A stretch of DNA of 64,000 bases. Source: Paraburkholderia hospita (GTDB taxonomy: Bacteria > Pseudomonadota > Gammaproteobacteria > Burkholderiales > Burkholderiaceae). Shown in pieces: positions 33,850 through 42,164 of this stretch. The position numbers were made by a program, and so were the translations under genes. The DNA is taken from assembly GCF_002902965.1 (NCBI RefSeq), contig NZ_CP026106.1, positions 1 to 64,000 on the forward strand, read 5' to 3'. Within the stretch, counting starts at the first letter, position 1. The number at the start of each line of letters is the position of its first letter. Under the pieces are notes generated by a model. That model was not told where the DNA came from, made no database searches, and worked only from the letters and a program-made list of their open reading frames with translations.

Positions 33850-34395
33850 TCACGACCGATGACGCGGGACCCCATGCGCTGCCTCGACCCGCGTCGGGCC
33901 CGCCTTGGCTTCGATTGCCGCGCGCAACGCGGGCCGCCAGCCGAATGCGAATAGCGCTTCAGCGAGCACGAACAGCGGCCCGATCAGCAGGCCGATCACA
34001 TCGTCGATGAATGCGGGCTTGCGATGCTCGTACGCGACGTGTCCCACGAACTGGAATACCCAGCCCACCACGAACAGGCCGATGCCCGATGCAAGCCACG
34101 TCAAGGTGGGCTGCTGCGCAAGCCACGCGCCGCACGTTACGCACAATACCGACACGACGGCCATCATCAAACCGAGCGGCACATCGAGCACGAAGTAGTA
34201 GATCACGCTCAGGCCGAACAGCACCCACGCCGGCGATACCGCCAACGGCAGCCCAGCAACCGTCCACGCGGGCCGGCTCAGCAGCACGGCGAGCGCGAGC
34301 ACGATCATCGGAATGCCGATGAAGTGCGTCGCGATGTTGCGGCGGTCGCGATGATAGGCGGCGTATTGCGCGAGCTGGTCAGTGAGCGTTCTCAT
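33850..34395 (-). CDS. DUF962 / Mpo1-like membrane protein
   Basis: 181 residues with about four membrane helices. The N-terminal YAAYHRDRRNIATHFIGIPM carries the conserved histidines of the Mpo1/YGL010w-like family, and QFVGHVAYEHRKPAF supplies a second His group. Yeast Mpo1 is an Fe-dependent dioxygenase acting on 2-hydroxy fatty acids; bacterial members are largely unstudied. The ATG at 34395 is used because the upstream in-frame extension is Arg-rich and unlike the family. Confidence 0.87.
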   Translation of the reverse strand: MRTLTDQLAQYAAYHRDRRNIATHFIGIPMIVLALAVLLSRPAWTVAGLPLAVSPAWVLFGLSVIYYFVLDVPLGLMMAVVSVLCVTCGAWLAQQPTLTWLASGIGLFVVGWVFQFVGHVAYEHRKPAFIDDVIGLLIGPLFVLAEALFAFGWRPALRAAIEAKAGPTRVEAAHGVPRHRS

Positions 34396-34493
34396 GGATG
34401 CCGTTCCTTGTCGAAAGTCATCATAATCGCGGGCGGCGCGCCGCGACACTTTCGGCTAGCCGACAATTCAACCGCCAAAGCGCGCTTCGAACG

Positions 34494-35207
34494 ATGACAT
34501 CGACTGAGCTTTTCAATCTGCTCGACCGCAGCGCCTGGTTTCGCGCCGCGCCCGATGCATTGCGCGCGCAACTAATCGAGCTCGGCCGCACGCGAGGGTT
34601 GCCGGCGGGCCAGCGCCTTTTCAATCGCGGCGATGCCGACGACGGCTTCTATTGCGTGCTCGACGGATTGATGCGGATTGGCTCGATCACCGCGAGCGGC
34701 AGGGAAGCGCTGCTCGCGGTGATCGAGCCGGTGAACTGGTTCGGCGAGATCGCGCTGTTCGATGGCCAGACGCGCACGCACGATGCCTATGCCGAGCGCG
34801 ACACGCTGCTGTTTCATGTGCCGCGCGCAGCGCTCACGGCGCTGCTCGAACGCACGCCCGCGTTCTGGCATGCGTTCGGCCTGCTGCTCACGCACAAGCT
34901 GCGCCTCGCGTTCGATGCGATCGAAGAGGCCGCGCTGCTGCCCGCTGCGCAACGCGTCGCGCGGCGTCTGTTGCTGATGGCGGGCGGATACCGCGGCGGC
35001 GCGGGTGCGCTGCGGCGCGTGCTCAAGGTGCCGCAGGAAGACCTCGCGATGATGCTCGCGCTGTCGCGTCAAACCACGAACCAGATACTCAGGCAGTTTG
35101 AAACGCAAGGCGCGCTCGCGCTGCGTTACGCGGAGATCGAGATCGTCGATGCGCAAAAGCTGCGAGCCTTCGCGGTATCGACGAACGACGATGCCGAGCG
35201 CGCCTGA
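34494..35207 (+). CDS. Crp/Fnr-family transcriptional regulator
   Basis: 237 residues. The cyclic-nucleotide-binding-like beta-barrel spans about 15-130 (GFYCVLDGLMRIGSIT and WFGEIALFDGQ), then a dimer helix, then a winged helix-turn-helix (about 165-230, with VPQEDLAMMLALSRQTTNQIL). No cysteine cluster typical of Fnr is seen, so it is more likely nucleotide- or small-molecule-responsive. It is divergent from the DUF962 gene. An in-frame extension to 34398 has no ribosome-binding site. Confidence 0.9.
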   Translation: MTSTELFNLLDRSAWFRAAPDALRAQLIELGRTRGLPAGQRLFNRGDADDGFYCVLDGLMRIGSITASGREALLAVIEPVNWFGEIALFDGQTRTHDAYAERDTLLFHVPRAALTALLERTPAFWHAFGLLLTHKLRLAFDAIEEAALLPAAQRVARRLLLMAGGYRGGAGALRRVLKVPQEDLAMMLALSRQTTNQILRQFETQGALALRYAEIEIVDAQKLRAFAVSTNDDAERA

Positions 35208-35400
35208 TCGCGCATAGTGCGACACCAATCCGACGGACTTTAGAGATAGGTCATCGGCCGGCCAAGGTACCATCGCCTATACTTTTTTTGCCGCCGTTTG
35301 TCGCTGTAGCCGCGCATCTTCTCATTCCCGCTCGCCCGCCAGGCCAGGCCGATGCTGCGCGGCGCATCTCCAGAACTATTAAGAATTCCAAAGGATTGAA

Positions 35401-37122
35401 ATGAATCCGTCAGTTCCCGCGCTATCGCCCGGCGAGCGCTATCAGGCGTCGGTGTCGCTGTATTCGTCGGGGCGTCTCGCGGAGGCGCTCGCACTGCTCG
35501 ACGAGATGCTGCAGCGCGATCCCGCCCATGCGGAAGCCATGCACCTCGCAGCCGTTTGCCTGAACGACCTGTATGACGAAGCAGACGCAAAGAACCCAAA
35601 GCCCGTCGTCGACGACACGCTCGATCTGGCCGAAGCGCACAACGATCTGGGCGGCTGGTTTTACGGACGCAAGCAGTTGACGCAGGCCGAGCACGCGTAC
35701 CGCCGCGCGCTGTCGATCAAACCCGATCTGACGAAGGCAATGAACAATCTCGGTCTCGTGCTGCGCGATCTCGGGCGCGAGCTGGAAGCCGAAGCCTCAT
35801 TCCTGCACGCGCTCGCCATCGCGCCCGACTACGTGATGGCACGCAACAACCTCGGCGTGCTGCTATGGCAGCTCAAGCGCCTGCCGGAGGCGGAGGCCGC
35901 GTATCGGGACGTCGTCAGCCGTCAGCCGGGCGACGTCAGCGCGCACAACAATCTCGGCTTGCTGCTGCTTGAACTCAACCGTGTGCCGGAAGCGGAGCAG
36001 GCGTGCCGCCAGGCGCTGGCCCTCAATGCCGATGTGCCCGAAGCGCACAACAATCTCGGCAACGTGCTGTGGCAGCAAGGCCGCATCGCGGAAGCCATTG
36101 CCGCATACCGCCAGGCGCTGGCGCTGCGGCCCGACTACGTCGGCGCGAAAGCGAACCTCGCGTTGCCGCTGCTGTGCGTCGGCGATTACGTGCAAGGCTG
36201 GGCGCTCTACGAGTCGCGCTATCACGAAGCGGTCGGCACGCGCAGCGTGTTTCCGCCGCCCGTGCCGTATCCGCAATGGCGCGGCGAGCCGCTGCACGGT
36301 AAATCGCTGCTCGTGTGGCCCGAGCAGGGCTTCGGCGATGGCCTGCAATTCTGCCGGTATGTGTCGATGCTGAAGGCGCGTGGCGCGGGGAAGGTGAGCG
36401 TCGCTTGTCCGCCGCCGTTGCGGCGGCTGTTCGATAGCCTCGAAGGCGTGGACACGGTGTATTCGCTCGATGGCGAGACGACGATTCCCGCGCACGACAC
36501 CTGGTGCTTCGTGCTGAGCCTGCCGATGCTGTTCGGCACGACCGTCGACACGATTCCCGCGCCGATGCCCTATCTGCGGGCGCCCGCCGCGCTCGCGCAG
36601 CACTGGCGCAGCAGGTTGCCGGAAGGCGGGTTCAAGGTCGGCCTGGTCTGGGCAGGCGATCCTCGCCCGCACGATCCCAGCTCGAATGCGATCGACCAGC
36701 GCCGTTCGCTGACGGCGATGTCGTACTTGCCGCTGCTGCGCGTGCCCGGCGTGACGTTCGTGAGCTTGCAGAAAGGCGCGGCGACCCGCCCGCAGATTGA
36801 AGACCTGCCCGCCGGGTTTCGCCCGTTCGATCCGATGGACGACGTGCAGGATTTCGCCGATACGGCCGCCATCGTCGAAAACCTGGATCTGGTGATTACG
36901 GTCGATACGTCGATGGCGCATCTGGCGGGGGCGCTCAACACGCCCGTCTGGATTCTGTCGCGCTATGACGCGTGCTGGCGCTGGTTCCGCGACCGGGACG
37001 ATTCGCCGTGGTATCCGACTGCGCGGCTTTTCCGGCAAACGTCACCCGGCGACTGGGAAAGCGTGTTCGAGCGGGTCGCGCAGGCGCTGGCGAGCCTGCG
37101 CGAGCCCGCCGTGTCGCACTGA
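35401..37122 (+). CDS. TPR-repeat protein with C-terminal glycosyltransferase-like domain
   Basis: 573 residues. Residues about 10-270 hold six or more tetratricopeptide repeats (for example AHNDLGGWFYGRKQLTQAE, AHNNLGNVLWQQGRIAEA). Residues about 300-570 resemble a GT-B glycosyltransferase half of the family 9/heptosyltransferase kind, with LLVWPEQGFGDGLQFCRY and VITVDTSMAHLAGALNTPVW. Similar TPR-glycosyltransferase proteins are proposed to modify proteins or surface glycans. AAAGGAT precedes the ATG. No target is encoded next to it, and there is no signal peptide. Confidence 0.85.
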   Translation: MNPSVPALSPGERYQASVSLYSSGRLAEALALLDEMLQRDPAHAEAMHLAAVCLNDLYDEADAKNPKPVVDDTLDLAEAHNDLGGWFYGRKQLTQAEHAYRRALSIKPDLTKAMNNLGLVLRDLGRELEAEASFLHALAIAPDYVMARNNLGVLLWQLKRLPEAEAAYRDVVSRQPGDVSAHNNLGLLLLELNRVPEAEQACRQALALNADVPEAHNNLGNVLWQQGRIAEAIAAYRQALALRPDYVGAKANLALPLLCVGDYVQGWALYESRYHEAVGTRSVFPPPVPYPQWRGEPLHGKSLLVWPEQGFGDGLQFCRYVSMLKARGAGKVSVACPPPLRRLFDSLEGVDTVYSLDGETTIPAHDTWCFVLSLPMLFGTTVDTIPAPMPYLRAPAALAQHWRSRLPEGGFKVGLVWAGDPRPHDPSSNAIDQRRSLTAMSYLPLLRVPGVTFVSLQKGAATRPQIEDLPAGFRPFDPMDDVQDFADTAAIVENLDLVITVDTSMAHLAGALNTPVWILSRYDACWRWFRDRDDSPWYPTARLFRQTSPGDWESVFERVAQALASLREPAVSH

Positions 37123-37145
37123 CGCTTGATGCTCCGCGCCGGACG

Positions 37146-37403
37146 CTAGAACGGATTGTCGATCACACCCGGCTTCGCGTCGGGCTCTTCCTTCACCTGC
37201 TCCGGCAGATGCGATTCCGCCTGAAGCGCGGCGACGATGCCGTCGAGCGCTTCTTTCAGCGCCAGCGCCGCTTTCAGACCGCGCTTGTCCTTCGTGATCG
37301 CGAGCGTGCCGTTCACCACGACGCGCGTGGTGCCGTTCGACACCGTCAGCGCGTCGCCCTGGATGTTGAGCACGTCGTCGTCGTTCGAATACGCTTTAAA
37401 CAC
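37146..37403 (-). CDS. Small hypothetical protein overlapping a nuclease gene
   Basis: 85 residues, acidic overall, without signal or membrane segments. The start MFKAYSNDDDVLNIQGDAL and a middle helix KAALALKEALDGIVAALQ are the visible features, and the C-terminus is Glu/Pro-rich. Its start overlaps the upstream nuclease stop by 8 bp, so the two are co-translated. I recognise no family. A nuclease inhibitor or chaperone role is possible from context alone, but the nuclease is secreted and this protein is not. Confidence 0.75.
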   Translation of the reverse strand: MFKAYSNDDDVLNIQGDALTVSNGTTRVVVNGTLAITKDKRGLKAALALKEALDGIVAALQAESHLPEQVKEEPDAKPGVIDNPF

Positions 37404-38154
37404 CTTTCAGCCCTCCCGGACGCTGGTCTTTCAGGCCTTCCGGAATGCCCGGAAAGCGGATGCCGCTCATCGCTTCGAGTTCATGCACCGACTTCACGTC
37501 GTAGTGGTCGGTGGCGACGTTGTCCGCGACGATCGCGAACGCGAGTTTCTTCGACGGCACGTAGACGACCTTGAACAGCTGCGTCGGCACGAACACGCGC
37601 GTCGGTCCGATGGTCTGCAACTGTCCGCCGATGAACATCGGGCCGGTGACCACGTAGATGTCGTCGTACTTCATCGACAGCTTGCGCACGGCCGTTTCGA
37701 TGCGCGACCACATGCGCTGATTGTTCTCGCGGTTCTGCGGCACGATGTTCGCGAGCGAGAACGATTGTGCCATCGCCTCCGCGTTCCATCGGTTGCCAGC
37801 CGGGCTCATATGGCCGCGATCGAAACCGCTGCGCTTGTAGTCGGCGAGCGTCGCGCCTTCGCCGTCGGGCAGGCGCGCGTCCTCGAAGAACTTGTTGGTG
37901 CGCACCATGTCTTTCGCGGCTTCGATGTGATCGCGCGTCAAATGCTCGGCGGACCACAGCGGACCATGTGTGATGCCTGAATGCAGAACGGCGAAATCCG
38001 AGTAGCACAGCATGCGCGACTTCGGCGTCATTTTCGCGTTCGTCAGCACGGGCCATTGGGCGTTGGGCGTGAAATCAGTGCATGACGTTGCCGCCCATGC
38101 GTGAGTCGCGTGACTCGCGGCCACGATAAGCAGGCTGACTAACCACTTCTTCAT
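37396..38154 (-). CDS. Secreted DNA/RNA non-specific endonuclease (NucA/EndoG type)
   Basis: 252 residues with a signal peptide (MKKWLVSLLIVAASHATHAW, cleaved near residue 22). The nuclease domain (about 35-235) has the beta-beta-alpha metal motif DRGHMSPAGNR, with catalytic His in DRGH, then NIVPQNRENNQRMW supplying the metal-binding Asn. The enzyme would cut DNA and RNA outside the cytoplasm. It is upstream of and overlaps the 85-residue gene at 37146. Confidence 0.93.
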   Translation of the reverse strand: MKKWLVSLLIVAASHATHAWAATSCTDFTPNAQWPVLTNAKMTPKSRMLCYSDFAVLHSGITHGPLWSAEHLTRDHIEAAKDMVRTNKFFEDARLPDGEGATLADYKRSGFDRGHMSPAGNRWNAEAMAQSFSLANIVPQNRENNQRMWSRIETAVRKLSMKYDDIYVVTGPMFIGGQLQTIGPTRVFVPTQLFKVVYVPSKKLAFAIVADNVATDHYDVKSVHELEAMSGIRFPGIPEGLKDQRPGGLKGV

Positions 38155-38330
38155 AGATCAGAAAGGCGAATGAGGGGCCGCAAGTATAGCCGCGCGACCT
38201 ATGCGCAATGCAAGGGCTTACACGCCGTTACGCGACATCGCATCGAAGTATCGGCAAAACGGTCACGACGCGTTGCCGCACGGCAATTTCTCCGTGCTCG
38301 ACGGCGAGAGGAAGGAGTGATAGAGGAAAG

Positions 38331-38362
38331 GCCCGCGTCCGCCGGGGACGAGCGGCGCGGGC
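38331..38362 (-). terminator. Candidate terminator after the DUF3564 gene
   Basis: 7-bp stem GCCCGCG / CGCGGGC enclosing further GC-rich pairing, followed on the minus strand by CTTTCCT. It is placed just 3' of the gene ending at 38380. Confidence 0.5.
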
Positions 38363-38379
38363 ATCGATACGAAGCAGGC

Positions 38380-38739
38380 TTAGCGTCCGAACACGCTGTG
38401 CTCGGCGTTGACGGGCAGGCGGTCAACGGCCTGCAAGCGCCAATAGCCATTCATGGGCGCGTGCGTGCGGTCCGACGACCACGCCGCGCTGCCTTGTGCC
38501 GAGCTGACCCGCTGCCGTCCGTCCACGTGCAGGCCATTCAATGTGCATAACGGCGCTTCTGCGCTCGGCGCGCAGAGTTTAGTGACGCCGTTCTCGTCAT
38601 GGAGTTCGCCCCATGGGGGCAGGTCGATCCCATCGTGTGCTTCTCTCGACCAGCGATGTTCGTCGGTATCGAGCCAGAGCACGGCGTAATCGTGATTGAC
38701 GGTGGGGTCCGAACCGTTGATCAATATGGTCAGCCGCAT
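38380..38739 (-). CDS. DUF3564-type protein
   Basis: 119 residues. The start MRLTILINGSDPTVNHDYAV and the following WLDTDEHRWSREAHDG resemble the DUF3564 family that I recall mainly from Burkholderiaceae. No signal or membrane segment is seen, and the function is unknown. The ATG at 38739 follows GGGGGATTTCTGC; an in-frame start 60 bp upstream adds a basic extension without a ribosome-binding site. Confidence 0.8.
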   Translation of the reverse strand: MRLTILINGSDPTVNHDYAVLWLDTDEHRWSREAHDGIDLPPWGELHDENGVTKLCAPSAEAPLCTLNGLHVDGRQRVSSAQGSAAWSSDRTHAPMNGYWRLQAVDRLPVNAEHSVFGR

Positions 38740-38960
38740 GCAGAAATCCCCCGGTGAAAGAGTTGAGTAGGTGCGCTTCCTCAGTCTACTTCTGTCCACC
38801 CGTTATGCAAGGCAAACAGCTATCGGTCGGATTGAAAAACCCAATTGGGAACGCATCACCGAACTCCTAGATTTAAGGCACGGCTCAGGTGCGCGCGTCT
38901 GGCCGGTCGTTGCCGTCAGAAACGCGCGCTCCCACATACAGGTTTTGGATGGAGGCTCAG

Positions 38961-39383
38961 ATGGCGCAACTCAAGGGTTCGAAGACGGAGGAGAATCTGA
39001 AGGCCGCATTTGCGGGTGAATCACAGGCCAATCGCCGCTATTTGTATTTCGCAGCGAAGGCCGATGTCGAGGGACAGAACGACGTCGCGGCGCTATTCCG
39101 CTCGACGGCGGAAGGCGAGACGGGCCACGCGCATGGCCACCTCGAATATCTGGAAGTCTCGGGCGATCCGGCGACGGGATTACCGTTCGGTTCATCGCGT
39201 CAGAATCTGCAAGCGGCCATTGCGGGCGAGACGCATGAATACACCGACATGTACCCCGGCATGGCAAAGGCCGCGCGTGAAGAAGGCTTCGACGAAATCG
39301 CGAACTGGTTCGAAACGCTGGCAAAGGCGGAACGCAGTCATGCGAATCGCTATACGAAGGCGTTGGACGCGCTGGTCGATTGA
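38961..39383 (+). CDS. Rubrerythrin-family diiron protein without rubredoxin domain
   Basis: 140 residues, a ferritin-like four-helix bundle only. Diiron ligands are visible as E20 in [17 protein letters not shown]53 and H56 in [11 protein letters not shown], and a later [12 protein letters not shown] and AKAERSH. Classical rubrerythrins carry a C-terminal rubredoxin domain that is missing here, so an external electron donor would be needed for peroxide reduction. GGAGGCTCAG precedes the ATG. An Fe-S oxidoreductase and a DUF3501 gene follow on the same strand. Confidence 0.9.
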   Translation: MAQLKGSKTEENLKAAFAGESQANRRYLYFAAKADVEGQNDVAALFRSTAEGETGHAHGHLEYLEVSGDPATGLPFGSSRQNLQAAIAGETHEYTDMYPGMAKAAREEGFDEIANWFETLAKAERSHANRYTKALDALVD

Positions 39384-39659
39384 GTTGCACGCGCCGGCTG
39401 CGCGGCTGGCGCGTGTTGTCGCTTCCGTTTGGTGCGGGCCTGGCATGCAGACGGACGCGATAGTGCGGTACAAACGCGAGACGAAGTGAGACGATCACGA
39501 TTTCGCGCAGCGCATGCGGAAAAAAGTACGAACGCGCTTACGAGAAAGTAGCGCATAAAAAACCCCCACAGCATTGCATGGGATGGGAGTAAGTCCGCCC
39601 GCCATGCCATGGGACCAGAGCAAGGTGCCAACGCCGGCTGGTCCAAGGAGACGCACGCC

Positions 39660-40997
39660 ATGCCTCACAAGGAAGGCAGTCTCGAAGCGCCCATTCGCCA
39701 TCCGCTCGACTGGCAATCGGACGCGTTCTACGATCCGGATGCGATCGATCAGGAATTGACGCGCGTGTTCGACATCTGCGCCGGCTGCCGCCGATGCGTG
39801 TCGCTATGCGGCGCATTTCCCGCACTGTTCGACCTCGTCGACGAAACGGATACAGGCGAGGCGCACGAAGTCGACAAGAAGAAGTTTGGCGCCGTCGTCG
39901 ATCAATGCTATCTGTGCGATCTGTGCTACATGACGAAATGTCCCTACGTGCCGCCGCATCAATGGAACGTCGATTTTCCGCACCTGATGCTGCGCGCGAA
40001 GGCTGCCGCCTTTAAGCGGGGAGACGTACCGTTGCGCGACAAGTTCCTGTCGAACACCGACGCGCTCGGCACGTTCGCCGGCATTCCCATCGTTACGCAG
40101 ACGGTCAACGCGGTGAATCACACGCACGCGGCGCGCGGCTTGATGGAAAAGGCGCTCGGCGTCGACAAGGACGCGTGGCTGCCCGACTTCGCAACGCGCA
40201 AGTTTCGCAGCAACGCGAAGAAGTCGCCGCAGGTGCAGACCAAGGACGGCGAGCGTACGCCCGGCAAGGTCGCGATCTACGCCACCTGCTACGTGAATTT
40301 CAACGAGCCGGGCATCGGTCACGACCTGCTGGCCGTGCTTGCGCACAATGACATTCCCTACGAACTGGTATCGAGCGAGGCGTGCTGCGGCATGCCGTTG
40401 CTGGAGCAAGGCAACCTGCAAGGTGTCGCGGCGAAGAAAGAGAAGAACATGCCCGTGCTCGCGCGCTATGCGCGCGACGGCTACGCGATCATCGGCGCGA
40501 TTCCGAGTTGCGTGCTGATGTACAAGCACGAGCTGCCGCTAATGTTCCCCGACGACCTGGACGTGCGCGCCGTCAGCGAAGCGTTCTGGGACCCGTTCGA
40601 ATACTTCATGGCGCGCCATCGCGATGGTCTGCTGAAGACCGACTTCAACACGCCGCTCGGCAAGGTGTCGTATCACGTGCCCTGTCATGCGCGCGTGCAG
40701 AACATCGGACGCAAGACGTCGGAGACGTTCGCGCTCGTGCCGGATACGCAGGTGACGGTCGTCGAGCGATGCTCGGGTCACGCAGGCACGTTCGGCGTGA
40801 AGAAGGAATTTCACGCGATGGCGATGAAGATCGGCACGCCCGTCTTCAAGGCGATGGCGCAGCCGCAGCCCGACTACATCTCATCCGATTGCCAGCTTGC
40901 CGGTCATCACATCGAACAGGGTTTCGACGAAAACAGTTTGCCGAAGACGCCGCTCGCGCATCCGTTGACGCTGCTGCGCAAGGCGTACGGCCTTTGA
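39660..40997 (+). CDS. Heterodisulfide-reductase-like Fe-S oxidoreductase (4Fe-4S plus CCG domains)
   Basis: 445 residues. The N-terminus has two ferredoxin-like cysteine sets (CAGCRRCVSLCG near residue 41 and CYLCDLCYMTKCPY near 83). The C-terminal half carries CCG-type repeats (SSEACCGMPLLEQG and HVPCHARVQNIGRKTSE), as in GlpC/HdrD subunits. Such proteins pass electrons to disulfide or quinone-type acceptors. AAGGAG precedes the ATG at 39660. It lies between rubrerythrin and DUF3501 genes and could be the rubrerythrin's electron donor; that is inference. Confidence 0.9.
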   Translation: MPHKEGSLEAPIRHPLDWQSDAFYDPDAIDQELTRVFDICAGCRRCVSLCGAFPALFDLVDETDTGEAHEVDKKKFGAVVDQCYLCDLCYMTKCPYVPPHQWNVDFPHLMLRAKAAAFKRGDVPLRDKFLSNTDALGTFAGIPIVTQTVNAVNHTHAARGLMEKALGVDKDAWLPDFATRKFRSNAKKSPQVQTKDGERTPGKVAIYATCYVNFNEPGIGHDLLAVLAHNDIPYELVSSEACCGMPLLEQGNLQGVAAKKEKNMPVLARYARDGYAIIGAIPSCVLMYKHELPLMFPDDLDVRAVSEAFWDPFEYFMARHRDGLLKTDFNTPLGKVSYHVPCHARVQNIGRKTSETFALVPDTQVTVVERCSGHAGTFGVKKEFHAMAMKIGTPVFKAMAQPQPDYISSDCQLAGHHIEQGFDENSLPKTPLAHPLTLLRKAYGL

Positions 40998-41019
40998 TCT
41001 TCAATTTGCGAGGATAACG

Positions 41020-41601
41020 ATGAGCATCGCGAGGAACTCCCTGTTGTCGCTCGAAAACTATGCGAAGCAGCGCAAGACGATGCGCGAGCGGATCATCGAG
41101 CACAAGAAAAGCCGCATCGTCCGGTTGGGCAATCACCTGACTTTCCTGTTCGAAGACGAACTGACGATCCGCTATCAGATCCAGGAGATGCTGCACATCG
41201 AAAAGATCTTCGACGAGGACGGCATTCAGGGCGAACTCGAAGCGTATCTGCCGCTCGTGCCCAACGGCAGCAACTTCAAGGCGACGCTGCAGATCGAGTA
41301 CGAAAACGAAGTCGAACGGCGTGCGGCGCTCTCGCGGCTGATCGGCATCGAGGACAGCGTATTCATGCGGGTGGACGGCGACGAGTCCGTCTACGCGATC
41401 TCCGACGAAGACCTCGAACGCGAGAACAACGAGAAGACCTCAGCCGTGCATTTCGTGCGCTTCGAACTGACGCCTTCGATGAAATCGCGCCTGCGAGACG
41501 GTGCGGCGTTGCTTATCGGCTGCGATCACCCGGGCTATCCCGTCAACTTGCAGCCGATTGTGGACGACGTGCGCCGCTCGCTCGTCAAGGACCTCGCTTA
41601 A
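41020..41601 (+). CDS. DUF3501 family protein
   Basis: 193 residues. SLLSLENYAKQRKTMRERII and the following HKKSRIVRLGNHLTFLFED match the DUF3501 family as I recall it. No cysteine cluster, signal or membrane segment is present. DUF3501 genes commonly sit next to rubrerythrin and HdrD-like genes, as here, 22 bp downstream of the oxidoreductase. The function is unknown. Its 3' end overlaps the convergent GNAT gene by 4 bp. Confidence 0.88.
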   Translation: MSIARNSLLSLENYAKQRKTMRERIIEHKKSRIVRLGNHLTFLFEDELTIRYQIQEMLHIEKIFDEDGIQGELEAYLPLVPNGSNFKATLQIEYENEVERRAALSRLIGIEDSVFMRVDGDESVYAISDEDLERENNEKTSAVHFVRFELTPSMKSRLRDGAALLIGCDHPGYPVNLQPIVDDVRRSLVKDLA

Positions 41602-42062
41602 AGCGGCTTCCGATAGACGACGAAGCCCGACAGGTCCGCGATCTTGTCGTAAAGCTGCATGGCCGTTTGATTCGATTCGTGCGTGAGCCAGTACACGCGT
41701 TCGGCGCGCGCGGCCTTCGCCGCTGCGTAGACGGCTTCGATCAACGCACGGCCCACACCCTTGCCGCGCTCGGATTCGAGCGTGAACAGATCGTGCAGAT
41801 AGCACGTCGGTCCCGCCATCAGCGTGCTGCGGTGATACAGGTAATGCACGAGGCCGGTCAGCGTGCCGTCGGCGCGCTCGGCCACCATCGCGTGCATTGG
41901 CTCCAGTCCGTCGAAAAAGCGCGCCCACGTCAGTTGCGTGATTTCGCGCGGCAGCGCTGTTGCGTCGAAGCGGCCGTAGAAACGGTTATAGCCGTCCCAC
42001 AACGGCAGCCATGCTTCGTAGTCGGCGGGAACGACAGGGCGGATCTTCACAGCTTGCGTCAC
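41598..42062 (-). CDS. GNAT-family N-acetyltransferase
   Basis: 154 residues. The acetyl-CoA loop is LFTLESERGKGVGRALIEAVY (Q/R-x-x-G-x-G/A as RGKGVG) near residue 80, and the end WLTHESNQTAMQLYDKIA is typical of GNAT enzymes that modify small amines or amino acids. The start is GTG at 42062, chosen because AAAGGAGCG stands about 7 bases upstream; longer in-frame starts run through the divergent regulator gene. It is divergent from a MocR-type regulator, which may control it. Confidence 0.87.
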   Translation of the reverse strand: MTQAVKIRPVVPADYEAWLPLWDGYNRFYGRFDATALPREITQLTWARFFDGLEPMHAMVAERADGTLTGLVHYLYHRSTLMAGPTCYLHDLFTLESERGKGVGRALIEAVYAAAKAARAERVYWLTHESNQTAMQLYDKIADLSGFVVYRKPL

Positions 42063-42129
42063 GAGTAGCGCTCCTTTCCTGGATCGACGGGTATGGACGA
42101 AGCATAGGGTTTCTGTGGCACCATTGTTA

Positions 42130-42157
42130 GCTCCACATCGAATACAAAATCTGGAGC
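42130..42157. repeat. Short inverted repeat GCTCCA...TGGAGC in the GNAT/MocR divergent gap
   Basis: 6-bp arms at 42130-42135 and 42152-42157 separated by 16 bp, in the 102-bp gap between the divergent genes. The right arm overlaps the regulator's ribosome-binding site. It is a candidate operator, but short. Confidence 0.4.
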
Positions 42158-42164
42158 CACGCAA

